DNA from: Nephrocerus scutellatus
Taxonomy: Eukaryota; Arthropoda; Insecta; Diptera; Pipunculidae
Direction of reading: 5' to 3'
NCBI GenBank assembly: GCA_947095585.1
Contig: OX352765.1
Location: 58,740,920-58,804,919, forward strand
Length of the DNA stretch: 64,000 nt
Under the pieces are notes generated by a model. It did not search any database and was not told the origin of the DNA. It saw only the letters and a program-made list of their open reading frames with translations. Shown here in pieces: positions 21,481 to 30,639 of this stretch. Within the stretch, counting starts at the first letter, position 1; every line of letters begins with the position of its first letter. Made by a program: the position numbers and the translations under genes.

Positions 21481-23390
21481 CTACAACCGGGGTCCGGTCC
21501 TGGCCTCCCGCAAAAAGTCTCTCCACCGGTCCCGATTTCGAGCCGATGTCATCCAGTTTGGCATCCCTAAACTCTGGGCGTCCTGGTCTACGCCATCCTT
21601 CCAGCGTAGACTTGGCCGTCCTCGCTGTCGTGTTCCATAAAACCTACCGCAAAGGACTTTCCGAGCAGAATCTTCTTCGCTCATGCGAGCTAGGTGTTCT
21701 GCCCACCGGAGCCTACCGAGCTTAATTTTCTTCACGATGTCGACATCGCGGTAACGCTCGTAGATCTCATCATTATAGAGTCTCCGGAATCGTCTTTCCT
21801 CACATACGCGGCCAACAATTCTCCGTAAGACTTTTCTCTCGAACGCGGCTAAGAGGTCAGAATGCTTTTTGCTAAGCACCCAAGTCTCGGATCCATATGT
21901 AAGTACTGGTATGACCATTGTCTTATATATCAGCAGCTTGGATGTTATGGTTAAGTTCCTGGATTTGAAGAGTCTTGACAGGCTATAGTAGGCTTTGTTG
22001 GCTTTAAGCAACCGTGCGCGAATTTCTGGTTCCATGCTGTTATCGGCTGCTTTAGTTGAACCGAGATAGTTAAAGGATTGCACTACTTCAAATTCGCCCT
22101 CCACTATCTGAATTGAGGGACCAATGTTAGATCTTCTACTCGCAGACGTGGCCACCATGTACTTTGTTTCACTCTCATTTATGTGTAGCCCCAGACTTCG
22201 TGCCGCCTGCCCTATCTGGATGAAAGCTTCCTGTACAGCTCTTTGGTTTCTACCAACGATGTCAATATCTTCTGCGTAAGCCAGTATCTGGATGGACTTA
22301 TAGAGGATTTCTCCTCTCGCCGTTACGTCAGAGTCTCGGATCACTTTCTCCAACGCCAGGTTGAAGAGGACGCAGGCCAGTCCATCCCCTTGTCGGAGCC
22401 CGTTATAGTTGTTTAATGGGCTTTATAGTGATCCGGATATTTATTTTATTTTACTTGGCTTATAACATTGGTCATGGTCAACCTACATAGTCGTGTCAGT
22501 TTATTTGAGATGCCGAATTCTCTCATGGCTTTATAAAGTTATACTCTGGCTATGCTATCATAGGCGGATTTAACGTCTATAAAAAGATGGTGTAGTGAGT
22601 TTTGAAACTCTAGACATTTTTCCATCACCTGCCTTAGGGTGTAAATCTGATCAGTTGTTGATTTGCCTGGGATGAAGCCACACTGGTATGGACCAATGAT
22701 GACATAAGCGTATGGGGCTATCCTGTCTTGAAGGATAGAGGAGAAAACCTTATACGCGGTACTCAACAACGTTATACCACGATAATTGCTGCATTTTGTG
22801 ATATCTCCCTTCTTATGTATGGGGCACAGAATGCCTCTTCGCCAGTCTTCCCATACTTGCACTATTATTTCATGAATTGCTTGGTGTAATGTGGGGCCTT
22901 CTATTTTTATCAGCTGGGATCCCATCAGATCCTGGGGCCTTATTATTTTTGAGCCGATTTATCGCTCTGCTAACTTCGTCTATGCTTGGTGGCGGCAGCA
23001 TAGTATGATCTTCGGTCATTGGTGGAGCCTCCAATTCCTCAGTTAGCTGGCCATTTAGCAACTCATGAAAGTGATCTTCCCATCGCTCTAAGATGCCTTT
23101 AAGATCGGCGATCAGATTACCCTCTTTGTCCTTGCAGTATGTGCAACGCGGTGTATATTGCGTCATACCGCGGACCCTTTGGTAGAAATTCCGCGCTTGG
23201 TGCGGTCCTTGCTCTCTGTACTGTTCCAGTTCACGGAAGAGATTTTTCTCCCAGGCTGCTTTCTTCCGCCGGTGAACTGTTTTTTCATATCTTCTGAGCT
23301 CTTTACATTCATCTTCGCATGCCCGCGTTCTATGAGATTGTTGCATTGCTCGTTACGCAACATTCTTACGTTCAGTCCCTAGCTTACATT
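21481..23390 (-). pseudogene. RTE reverse transcriptase (broken)
   Basis: From 23390 down: a basic N-terminal region, NNKAPGSDGIPA, a frameshift at about 22920, CPIHKKGDITKCSNYRGITLLS, and motif A FIDVKSAYDS (end near 22540). A disrupted stretch follows. Then motif B GLRQGDGLACVLF (about 22400) and motif C, read here as YAED instead of YADD (residues 26-29 of the frame ending at 21481). The C-terminus has KVLRRIVG and RLRWAEHLARM ... RGRPSLRWKDGVDQD, common in insect RTE proteins. One catalytic Asp is replaced by Glu. Confidence 0.88.
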
Positions 23391-23568
23391 CGTCATCGAA
23401 CCAGTCGTTCCGATCTGTACGACTACTGCCTAAGATGGAGTCAGCACTACTAATGACAGTATTCTTAAGGCGTGTCCATTTCTCTTCTACGCCCGACATC
23501 TCAGCCCCAGGACTTACTCTCCCTGCATTTAGGGCGAGTCCTATCGCTTTACCGTAGTTGTTTCTGGT

Positions 23569-24701
23569 CTATTCATTGCGAAGTGTAGCCGAGTTGACTC
23601 GAATCTGATTCGCGGATGCAGTCTTCCGTGATGATGCAATCCGCGCTCGGAGCACCATACCAACAAGATAGTGGTCCGAGTCAATGTTGGAACCTCGGTA
23701 CGTTCGTACCGTCATCAGGTTCGTGTTGTGGCGGCGGTCTATCAACACGTGGTCTATCTGGTTGCGAGTGGCTCCATCGGGAGATACGCAGGTGGCTTTG
23801 TGGATATTTTTACGCGCAAACCTTCTACTCGCAACGACCAAATTATTGCTTGCTGCCATCTCTATGACTCGTTGTCCATTGTCATTAGTGTTCTCGTGTA
23901 AAGCTATGGGTGCCAATGTACTGCCTGAATACTGGCTCCTACCTATTTTAGCATTCATATCCCCAGAAGGATTTTTACATCATACTGAGAGCAGGCATGG
24001 AGTTCCCGTTCGACTGATTCAAAGAATTCCTCTTTTTCATCATCTGGGGAATCCTCTGTAGGAGCGTGAACGTTTATGAGGCTTGTGTTTTTAAATTTGC
24101 CCCGCACGCGAAGGGTGCATAGCCGTTCATTTACTGCATTAAAGCCGATAACGGTGGGTTTCATTCTTTTGCTGACTATAAACCCCACCCCGAGCACATG
24201 CACATGCACATGCATGTCTTGCATGACAGCTGTAATAAATGTCATATAAATAAATAATAAATATATAATAAATGATATATTGTAAATCACATTCCTTCGA
24301 TTTTATTTTATTTTGAATTTAATAAAGGGCTTAGCCCAACTTATTGCCGTGACGTAAGTCATTCAGGGAGTCATCCCTTGGCAATAAGTCTCTATACATA
24401 TAAAAAAAAAAAAAAATTCTGATTTTTGTAAGACACCATTCCCTGTCCACCGCATCTCCTGAATTGCTGTTAAGTCAGCATTATAGTTGGACAGGGTATC
24501 GGCTAGCTGCTGTGCAGCTCGAGCTCTATACAGTGAGCGTACGTTCCATGAGAAAATTCTTAAATCGTTTAGCCGTTTTCGTTGCCGTGGTCGTCGTCGT
24601 TCATCAGTGTATCCGAGGCTGATTTTGGGTTTCGTAATAATAATTTTTACAGGCGAGGTAATTGGCCTCGAGATTCGAGTCAGAGATAGTAACGGCCACA
24701 T
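23569..24701 (-). pseudogene. RTE endonuclease (split and frameshifted)
   Basis: The N-terminal part (24701-24417) has RIFSWNVRSLY and AIQEMRW, the first catalytic motifs of apurinic-type endonucleases. It is then interrupted by the LINE fragment. Beyond it are VGFIVSKRMKPTVIGFNAVNERL, LINVHAPTEDSPDDEKEEFF and a frame change near 23957. The last segment has GDMNAKIG, NQIDHVLID and NIDSDHYLV with the closing SDH motif. The protein would nick the target DNA. A CATGCA repeat at about 24196-24217 accompanies another frame change. Confidence 0.85.
24272..24416 (+). mobile_element. 3' fragment of the Jockey/CR1-like LINE
   Basis: About 145 bp that matches, in opposite orientation, the 3' end of the LINE at 11358-11505, including AATAAAGGGCTTAGCCCAAC and TCATCCCTTGGCAATAAG. 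It ends in an A run at 24402-24415. It is inserted in the RTE endonuclease, so the LINE family was active after the RTE copy landed. The 30 bp before it are AT-rich and of unclear origin. Confidence 0.88.
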
Positions 24702-24750
24702 GCAATTCTAGAGCATTCGGTGTTATTCCCCCTGTTTCTGCTGATGGCTG

Positions 24751-25410
24751 AATAAATAAATAAAGAAATTAATTCAGTGGTATGATAAGATCATACAATG
24801 TAGTCGGTACTACAATTTTTATTTAGGTTGGCGCGGACCTTTGGACAATGCGGTTGTCCTTTCGTAGTGCGCGGATTCGGTTTCGGTTAAATTTAATTTA
24901 ATATTTTTACTTGCTCTCGGTCGATAGTGTACGCTCATATCAGGGGTGCAACGTGGGACATCATGGGACTTTTTTCCAGTTCGTAAGATATTCGGTAAGG
25001 CTAGGTCTTCTATTATTATTAAAATTATTAATTTTTATTCTATTTTATTTTTATTATTACTATATATTTTATTTTTTATTATTAATTATTTTTTATTATT
25101 TTTAACTATTAATTATTATTTTTTTAAATTTCTATTCTTCCTTTAGCCCCAAACAGATAGTCTGGTAAATCTGTCGCGGACGTCATCCTTGGGTCGTCTC
25201 TGCTCATTCCACTCTTAACTCCACCCCTTCTCCTAAAACAAGCCTACTGATGACGCCCTGTGGTGAGGGCAGAAAACGTTTTAGGCTAACATTCTCAACC
25301 CTACACGGCTTTCAGCCTACCAAACTCTCGCGTAGCATGGCTTCGTTCCCTTCCCCAATTTATAGGTAACAATGTATCATTTTAGATTTCTCGGGTGGGT
25401 TTTTTATCTT
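24751..25410 (+). repeat. Hairpin-rich 1.3-kb element, copy 1, right part
   Basis: Resumes the element interrupted by the RTE. It has three close hairpins at 24781-24859 (TATGAT/ATCATA, TGTAGT/ACTACA, GGACAA/TTGTCC), a CAACGTGGGACATCATGGGAC box, a long A/T-rich (ATT)n tract at about 25008-25135, and then a hammerhead-like motif at 25241-25287. It closely matches 26980-27700. No protein is recognised; the 64-66 codon frames here translate the (ATT)n tract. Confidence 0.82.
25241..25287 (+). ncRNA. Hammerhead-like ribozyme motif (diverged)
   Basis: Stem I AGCCTA (25241-25246) pairs with TAGGCT (25282-25287). The core CTGATGA is at 25247-25253. Stem II is GCCCT/AGGGC with loop GTGGTG, preceded by a C-A mismatch at the base of the stem. 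The core GAA is at 25272-25274. Stem III is the palindrome AACGTT (25275-25280), and the cleavage position is T 25281. The layout is a minimal type I hammerhead of the kind that works as a dimer through stem III. The C-A closing mismatch and U at the cleavage site suggest weak or lost activity. Confidence 0.72.
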
Positions 25411-25722
25411 ATCTAACACCCGTTAGATATAACGTGTTTTTTTAAGAGGTTGCTGATTTTTTTTTTTGAATAAAACACATATAAAATTATGAAATGACCA
25501 AATTTTTTTATTTGGTAGATAATTTTTTGGCATTTAACATTTAAACACAATTTCTGGCATATGGCTACCACGACTATTTTTCACAAATGTCATTTTTTTT
25601 TTTTTTTCATAATGATTTGCCAAACAATACTGAGTAGAAATGCCACTTTGAGCTGTCAAAACAACTGTCATAAAATAAAACGACATCTATCGGAAAAACA
25701 AACCTCCCAAAAAAACACCCTT
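25365..25722. repeat. Dispersed element, arm 1 of an inverted pair
   Basis: Runs from ATAGGTAACAATG through CTAACACCCGTTAGATATAACG to AACCTCCCAAAAAAACACCCTTT. The inverse copy is at 28828-29223. The two ends resemble each other loosely (GGGTGTTTTTTT and GGGTGGGTTTTTT in opposite orientation), as in a small DNA transposon, but no transposase is present. An internal T run of about 15 sits at 25594-25608. Confidence 0.7.
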
Positions 25723-25795
25723 TATTATATTGTATATGTGTATGCGTAAATATGTGTATATACGTTTATGTATGTATACATGTATGTGAATATGT
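25723..25795. repeat. TA/GTATA microsatellite, second copy
   Basis: Near-identical to 3575-3650, with GTATATGTGTATGCG and GTATACATGTATG, and followed by the same satellite segment. Confidence 0.85.
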
Positions 25796-26400
25796 GCGGT
25801 CACCGGCCTAAAATCCGGCGACCACGCACAGAATCAACTATGTAGGTCAAGGTGGCGAACAGAAACTCCCCTAAGGCCATATTCTTTAGCCACAAAACAT
25901 CATCCCCTCCTCCAACTACTCGCCCACCACGTGCTCTCCCACAGCATTCAGGAAGGAACAGTTCTTTCGAACGGGCTGCCGGGGATCTCTTGGCCTCGTG
26001 TGCGGTAACCGGCCTAAAAGCGGAGACCAGCACAGAATCTACTACGTTGGTCAAGGTGGCAAACAGAAACACTCCTAAACCCCTCTCCGTTGCCCCCAAA
26101 AAAGATCAACCCCTCCTCCAACTATTCGCCCCAACACGTCTTTTTCCACAGGATCTACGGTAGACCGGTTCGAAGGAACAGTTCTTTCGAACCAGTTGCC
26201 GAGGATCTCTTGGCCTCGTGTGCGGTCACCGACCTGAAAAACCCACAGAATCTACCACGTAGGTCAAGGTGGCGAACAGAAACACTCCTAAGCCCGTCTT
26301 CTTTAGACCCAAAACAAGATCATCCCCTCCTCCAACTATTCGTCCCGTCACGTGTTTTCCCATAGGATCCACGGTAGACCGGTTCGAAGGACCGGTGCCA
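25796..26400. repeat. Satellite block
   Basis: Long and short satellite units, the first matching those after the microsatellite at 3656. The block ends at GACCGGTTCGAAGGACCGG, as at 20848. Confidence 0.9.
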
Positions 26401-26406
26401 TGTAAA

Positions 26407-26805
26407 CGATGCGAAAAGTCGTATACGGGTATTTAATCGACGCGAATTCTAAAAATACCCGTATTTGTAAAAAGGTATCATCAAAGGTATTAAATCGACG
26501 CGGGTTTTTAAAATACCCGTATAAGTGAAATAGGTATCTTACGCAGTGTGAAATTGATACCGTGTGCGCGTGTGAAGTGTCAACCGACACGCATAGAAGG
26601 AAGAAAGGATGTTGTAGACCAGGACCCCGGTTATGGAAGTGACATGTGACCGACGCGAAAAATTATATACGGGTATCGAATTGACGCGAGAATACCCGCA
26701 TAAGTGCCAAAGGTATCATATGCAGAGGAAAATTGATACCATGTGCGCGTGTTAATGGTGAAAACGACGCGCAACACGGTGTTTCGCAGTGAAAAACGAC
26801 GTGCG
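26407..26805. repeat. Dual-hairpin modules, copy 2
   Basis: Second copy of the 20855-21370 modules. The first and second modules are fused by a deletion of about 120 bp at about 26478. The first hairpin here has perfect 12-bp arms (ATACGGGTATTT and AAATACCCGTAT). The third module starts at 26652. Confidence 0.85.
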
Positions 26806-26806
26806 A

Positions 26807-26807
<1 letters not shown>

Positions 26808-26868
<61 letters not shown>

Positions 26869-26990
26869 ATATATGTGTATATATGTATACAATATGTATA
26901 TATATGTATACAATATGTATATATGTATGTATGAAGTATGCATGTACACGTAATATATATATTTATAATATATATAAATAAATGAATTAA
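26808..26990. repeat. Long TA microsatellite
   Basis: (TA)n followed by GTATATATGTATACAATATG repeats. Expanded relative to 21372-21456. Confidence 0.9.
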
Positions 26991-27301
26991 TTCATTGGTA
27001 TGATAAGATCATACAATGTAGTCGGTACTACAATTTTTATTTAGTTCGGCGCGGACCTTTGGACAATGCGGTTGTCCTTTCGTAGTGCGCGGATTCGGTT
27101 TCGGTTAAATTTAAATTAATATTTTTTCGTGCTCTCGTTCGGTAGTTTACGATCGCATTGTTGGTTCGCAACGTGGGCGCACCGTGGGACATCGTGGGAT
27201 TCTTCCGCCTCGTAGTATATTCGCTCACATCAGGGGTGCAACGTGGGACATCATGGGACTTTTTCCAGTTCGTAAGATATTCGGTAAGGTTAGGTCTTCT
27301 A

Positions 27302-27339
<38 letters not shown>

Positions 27340-27700
27340 TTTTATTCTATTTTATTTTTATTATTACTATATATTTTATTTTTTATTATTAATATTAATT
27401 ATTATTTTTTAAAATGTATATTCTTCCCTTAACCCCAAACAGATAGTGTGGTAAATCTGTCGCGAACGTCATCAATGGGTCGCGCTCGTCTCTGCTCATT
27501 CCCCTCTTGACTCCACCCCTTCTCCTACAACAAGCCTACTGATGACGCCCTGTGGTGAGGGCAGAAAACGTTTTAGGCTACCATTCTCAACACGGGTTTC
27601 AGCCTGCCAAACTCTCGCGTGGCATGGCTTCGTTCCCTTCCCCAATTTATAGGTAACAATGTATCATTTTAGATTTCTCGGGTGGGTTTTTTATCTTATA
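26976..27700 (+). repeat. Hairpin-rich 1.3-kb element, copy 2, right part
   Basis: Uninterrupted counterpart of 24751-25410. It has the same three hairpins (26999-27077), a tandem duplication of about 75 bp of the GCAACGTGGG ... GGACATCRTGGGA box (27165-27290) that copy 1 lacks, an (ATT)n tract, and a hammerhead-like motif at 27533-27579. It ends in a segment shared with the dispersed element (TAGGTAACAATGTATC ... CGGGTGGGTTTTTTATC). Confidence 0.82.
27533..27579 (+). ncRNA. Hammerhead-like ribozyme motif, second copy
   Basis: Identical in all pairing and core positions to 25241-25287: stem I AGCCTA/TAGGCT, CTGATGA at 27539-27545, stem II GCCCT/AGGGC with GTGGTG loop and the same C-A mismatch, GAA at 27564-27566, and palindrome AACGTT at 27567-27572. 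It lies 2,292 bp from the first copy in direct orientation. Confidence 0.72.
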
Positions 27701-27769
27701 TTTATATAATTATTTTTTTTTTATTTCTATTTAATTATAATTTTTGGAGTTTCGGGTGTCCACACACGG
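27701..27769. other. AT-rich stretch
   Basis: ATTATTTTTTTTTTATTTC-type sequence followed by about 40 bp of unrecognised sequence leading into satellite. Nothing else is seen. Confidence 0.6.
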
Positions 27770-28827
27770 GTCTGCCAGGTTGCTCGGGGATCTCTTGGCC
27801 TCGTGTACGGTAACCGGACTAAAAGCGGCGACCAGCACAGAATCTACTACGTTGGTCAAGGTGGCAAACAGAAACACTCCTAAACCACCTTTGCCCCCCA
27901 AAAAAAAGATGACCCCCTCCTCAAACTATTAGCCCCACCACGTGCTTTCCCACAGGATCCACGGTAGACCGGTTCTACGGTACGGCATAAAACCGGCGAC
28001 CACGCACAGAATCCACAACGTAGGTAAAGGCTGCGATCACACACACTCCGGCCTAAAAACAGGCAACCACGCACAGAATTCACAATATAGTTAAAGGCTA
28101 CGAACACACACACTCCGATGCCACTATCCTTTAACCACAAAACGAGATCATACGCTCTTCCAACTATTCGCACCAGCGCGTGTTTTCCCACAGGTTCCAC
28201 AGTAGATCGGCCTAAGAAACGGCGATAACGCAAAAAATCTACTACGTAGGTCAAGGTGGCGAATAGAAACACTCATAAGCCCCTCTCCTGTACCCCCAAA
28301 ACAAGATCATCCCCTCCACCAACTATTCGCACTACGACGTGTTTTCCAACTGTATCCACGGTCGACCGGTTTGAAGGAACAATTCTTTCGTGCCGATTGA
28401 CGGGGATCTCTTAGCCGCAGATGCGGTCGCCGCCAACCACGCACAGAATCTACTTCGTAGGTCAAGGTGGCGAACAGAAACACTCCTAAGCCCGTCTTCT
28501 TTAGCCACAAATCATCATGCCCTCCTCCAACTATTCGCCCTGTCACGTGTTTTCCCACAGGATCCACGGTAGACCGGTTCGAAGGACCAGTTCTCTCTAA
28601 CTAGTTTCCGGAGATCTCTTGGCCGCCTGTGTGGTCACCGGCGTAAAAACCAGTGAACACGCACAGAATCTATTACGTAGATTTACGTGGCGAACAGGAA
28701 CATTCCTAAGCCCGTCTTCTTTAGCCCCAAAACAGGATCATCCCCTCCTCCAAATATACGCCCCATCACGTGTTTTCCCACAAATTCCACGGTAGACCGC
28801 CCTAAAAACCGGCGACCGCGCTTAGAA
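27770..28827. repeat. Satellite block next to the inverted element
   Basis: Long/short satellite units, some strongly rearranged (27977-28110 has short boxes repeated in quick succession). It stops abruptly within a short unit at GCGCTTAGAATATAAAGGG, where the dispersed element starts. Confidence 0.9.
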
Positions 28828-28954
28828 TATAAAGGGTGTTTTTTTGGGAGGTTTGTTTTTCCGATAGATGTCGTTTTATTTTATGACAGTTGTTTTGACA
28901 GCTCAAAGTGGCATTTCTACTCAGTATTGCAGTATTGTTTGGCAAATCATTATG

Positions 28955-28994
<40 letters not shown>

Positions 28995-29223
28995 GACATT
29001 TGTGAAAAATAGTCGTGGTAGCCATATGCCAGAAATTGTGTTTAAATGTTAAATGCCAAAAAATTATCTACCAAATAAAAAAAAATTTTGGTCATTTCAT
29101 AATTTTATATGTGTTTTATTCAAAAAAAAAATCGGCAACCTCTTAAAAAAACACGTTATATCTAACGGGTGTTAGATAAGATAAAAAACCCACCCGAGAA
29201 ATCTAAAATGATACATTGTTACC
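28828..29223. repeat. Dispersed element, arm 2 (inverted)
   Basis: Reverse-complement copy of 25365-25722. The internal homopolymer is expanded to an A run of about 36 at 28955-28990, against about 15 in arm 1, and CAGTATTG is duplicated next to it. Its outer end overlaps the first base pairs of the 2.8-kb array (TATA). Confidence 0.8.
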
Positions 29224-29258
29224 TATATTTTTCGTTTTTTCGAGCGGTAAAGGGTCCC

Positions 29259-29322
29259 GGACGTTCTGATGACCAGGCAGTGTACCCCCTCAAAAGGGGA
29301 TTCGTAGACCTGCAGAACGTCC
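29259..29322. other. Nested three-stem hairpin in each 2.8-kb unit
   Basis: The outer arms GGACGTTCTG (29259-29268) and CAGAACGTCC (29313-29322) are a perfect 10-bp inverted repeat. Inside are CAGG/CCTG and CCCCT/AGGGG. Unit 2 has lost six bases inside it without touching any stem. It overlaps the 84-codon frame on the minus strand. Confidence 0.75.
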
Positions 29323-29560
29323 AAGGCCTTTAGATATGGGGCCTGGATGTGTGTTGACAAGGTGATGGATTCCCAAAGGGGAGTACATCTAGTGATGTAT
29401 TCCCGAAAGGAAAGTCCACCTGCACGGGCATCTACTTTTTTCATCCTACAGGGGCCCTTTTGTGGTGCCCCCGTGCTAAACTGATTGCGACAAACGATAG
29501 TTTTTTAACAGATGGTTTGTGGGCTTTTTGTTCCACAACCATGGTAACCAAATGAGAATA

Positions 29561-29999
29561 GGTTTAGGTTTAGGTTTAGATTAGGATTTAGAAATAGATT
29601 TAGATTTAAATATGGGTTTTGATTTAGTTTTGGATTCAGATTAAGATTAAGATATAGATTTAGATATAAAATTTAGATTAAGGTATAGATTAAGATATAG
29701 ATTTAGAATAGGTTTATGATTAGAATATGTTTAGATTTAGATTTAGAAATAGATTAGATTTAGTTTTAGATTCAGATTTAGATTAAGATATAGATTTTGA
29801 TTTTGAATAGGTTTAGATTTAGATTAGAGTTCAGATTTAGATTAAGATATGGATTTAGATTAAGAATAGGTTTAGAATTAGAATAGGTTTAGAATAGGTT
29901 TAGATTTAGATTCAGATTTAGATTAAGATATGGATTTAGATTTAAAATTGGTTTAGATTTAGGTTTAGGTTTTAGATTTAGATTGAAATATAGATTTTT
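29561..29999. repeat. Degenerate TTTAGG/GATTTA tract of the 2.8-kb unit
   Basis: About 440 bp of degenerate hexamers (TTTAGG, TTTAGA, GATTAAG) with almost no C on the plus strand. It starts with three TTTAGG in a row. The hexamers resemble insect TTAGG-type telomere repeats, but the tract is too degenerate to assign. It recurs in every unit; in unit 13 its left part is deleted. Confidence 0.85.
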
Positions 30000-30104
30000 A
30001 ATGGATGGTTAGATAGATGGATGGGGAGATGGGGAGAAGGATAGATATATAGTGAGGTAAATGGTAGTAAATTCAAAATTATGATAGTTGCTTTTGGGAT
30101 CACC

Positions 30105-30421
30105 CTCGACATTATAATTGCCTTCGGGATCACCCTCGATATACGAAATTCCGTCATCTAGGGTCGATATGTGATCAGAAGCCCAATCAGAAGTTGAAAA
30201 TAACTTATTCAACAACGTAATTGATCTCGTGATCGATCTCGACATGGGAAAGTCCGTCAACTAGGGTCAATATGAAGCCAGAGGTTCAATCAGAGGTTGA
30301 GAATAACATATTCAAAACCTTGATTGACTTCGCCTAGGGTCAATATGAATCCAAAGGCTCAATCAGAAGTTGAAAAATAACATATTCAACATCGTGATTG
30401 TCCCTGGAAAATCCGTCAACT
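30105..30421. repeat. Internal sub-repeats of the 2.8-kb unit
   Basis: Two copies of GGGATCACCCTCGA are followed by three diverged modules starting TAGGGTCRATATG at 30159, 30262 and 30334, each with CAATCAGARGTTGARAATAAC and a TATTCAA box. The 83-codon minus-strand frame across them shows repeat-derived motifs (EGDPEGN, EGDPKSN) and no known domain. Confidence 0.8.
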
Positions 30422-30639
30422 TGTATGCAAATGGAATGTATATATATATGTTTAGGATAAATGTCGTATTGTTATGGTTATGAGAAAAATTTTTTTATTA
30501 AAAGGTAATAGTAAAAATAATAAAAGTGGTATATAAGAGAGACAGACAGATAGGCCGTTTTTGTTAATCGACCGTTTTTGAGACGGAAGATTTTTTCCCG
30601 TGAAGGGTTCTTAAAACAACTAGGTTGTTTTTGTTGGTG

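Larger units (their letters stand above)
21457..24750 (-). mobile_element. RTE-clade LINE (defective)
   Basis: Minus-strand element with apurinic-type endonuclease followed by reverse transcriptase. It ends in a short (ATG)n-type tail (21457-21472 reads TCATCATCATCATCAT on the plus strand) instead of poly(A), typical of RTE elements. AATAAA/AATAAATAAATAAA flanks both ends, and the paralogous copy at about 26980 shows the uninterrupted site. A LINE 3' fragment splits its endonuclease. Several frameshifts and stops make it inactive. Confidence 0.88.

Noticed and set aside
26743..26949. Tyr/Ile-rich frames at 26.8 kb
   Set aside because: Translation of the TA microsatellite.
29266..29322. Plus-strand CTGATGA in the 2.8-kb unit as another hammerhead
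   Set aside because: The downstream core would be GAAC, not GAAA, stem II does not align with the core, and the CTG is itself paired in the 10-bp outer stem. It is a plain nested hairpin.
30009..30260. 83-codon minus-strand frame of the unit
   Set aside because: Begins at TTG, and its internal repeats follow the DNA sub-repeats. No domain recognised.
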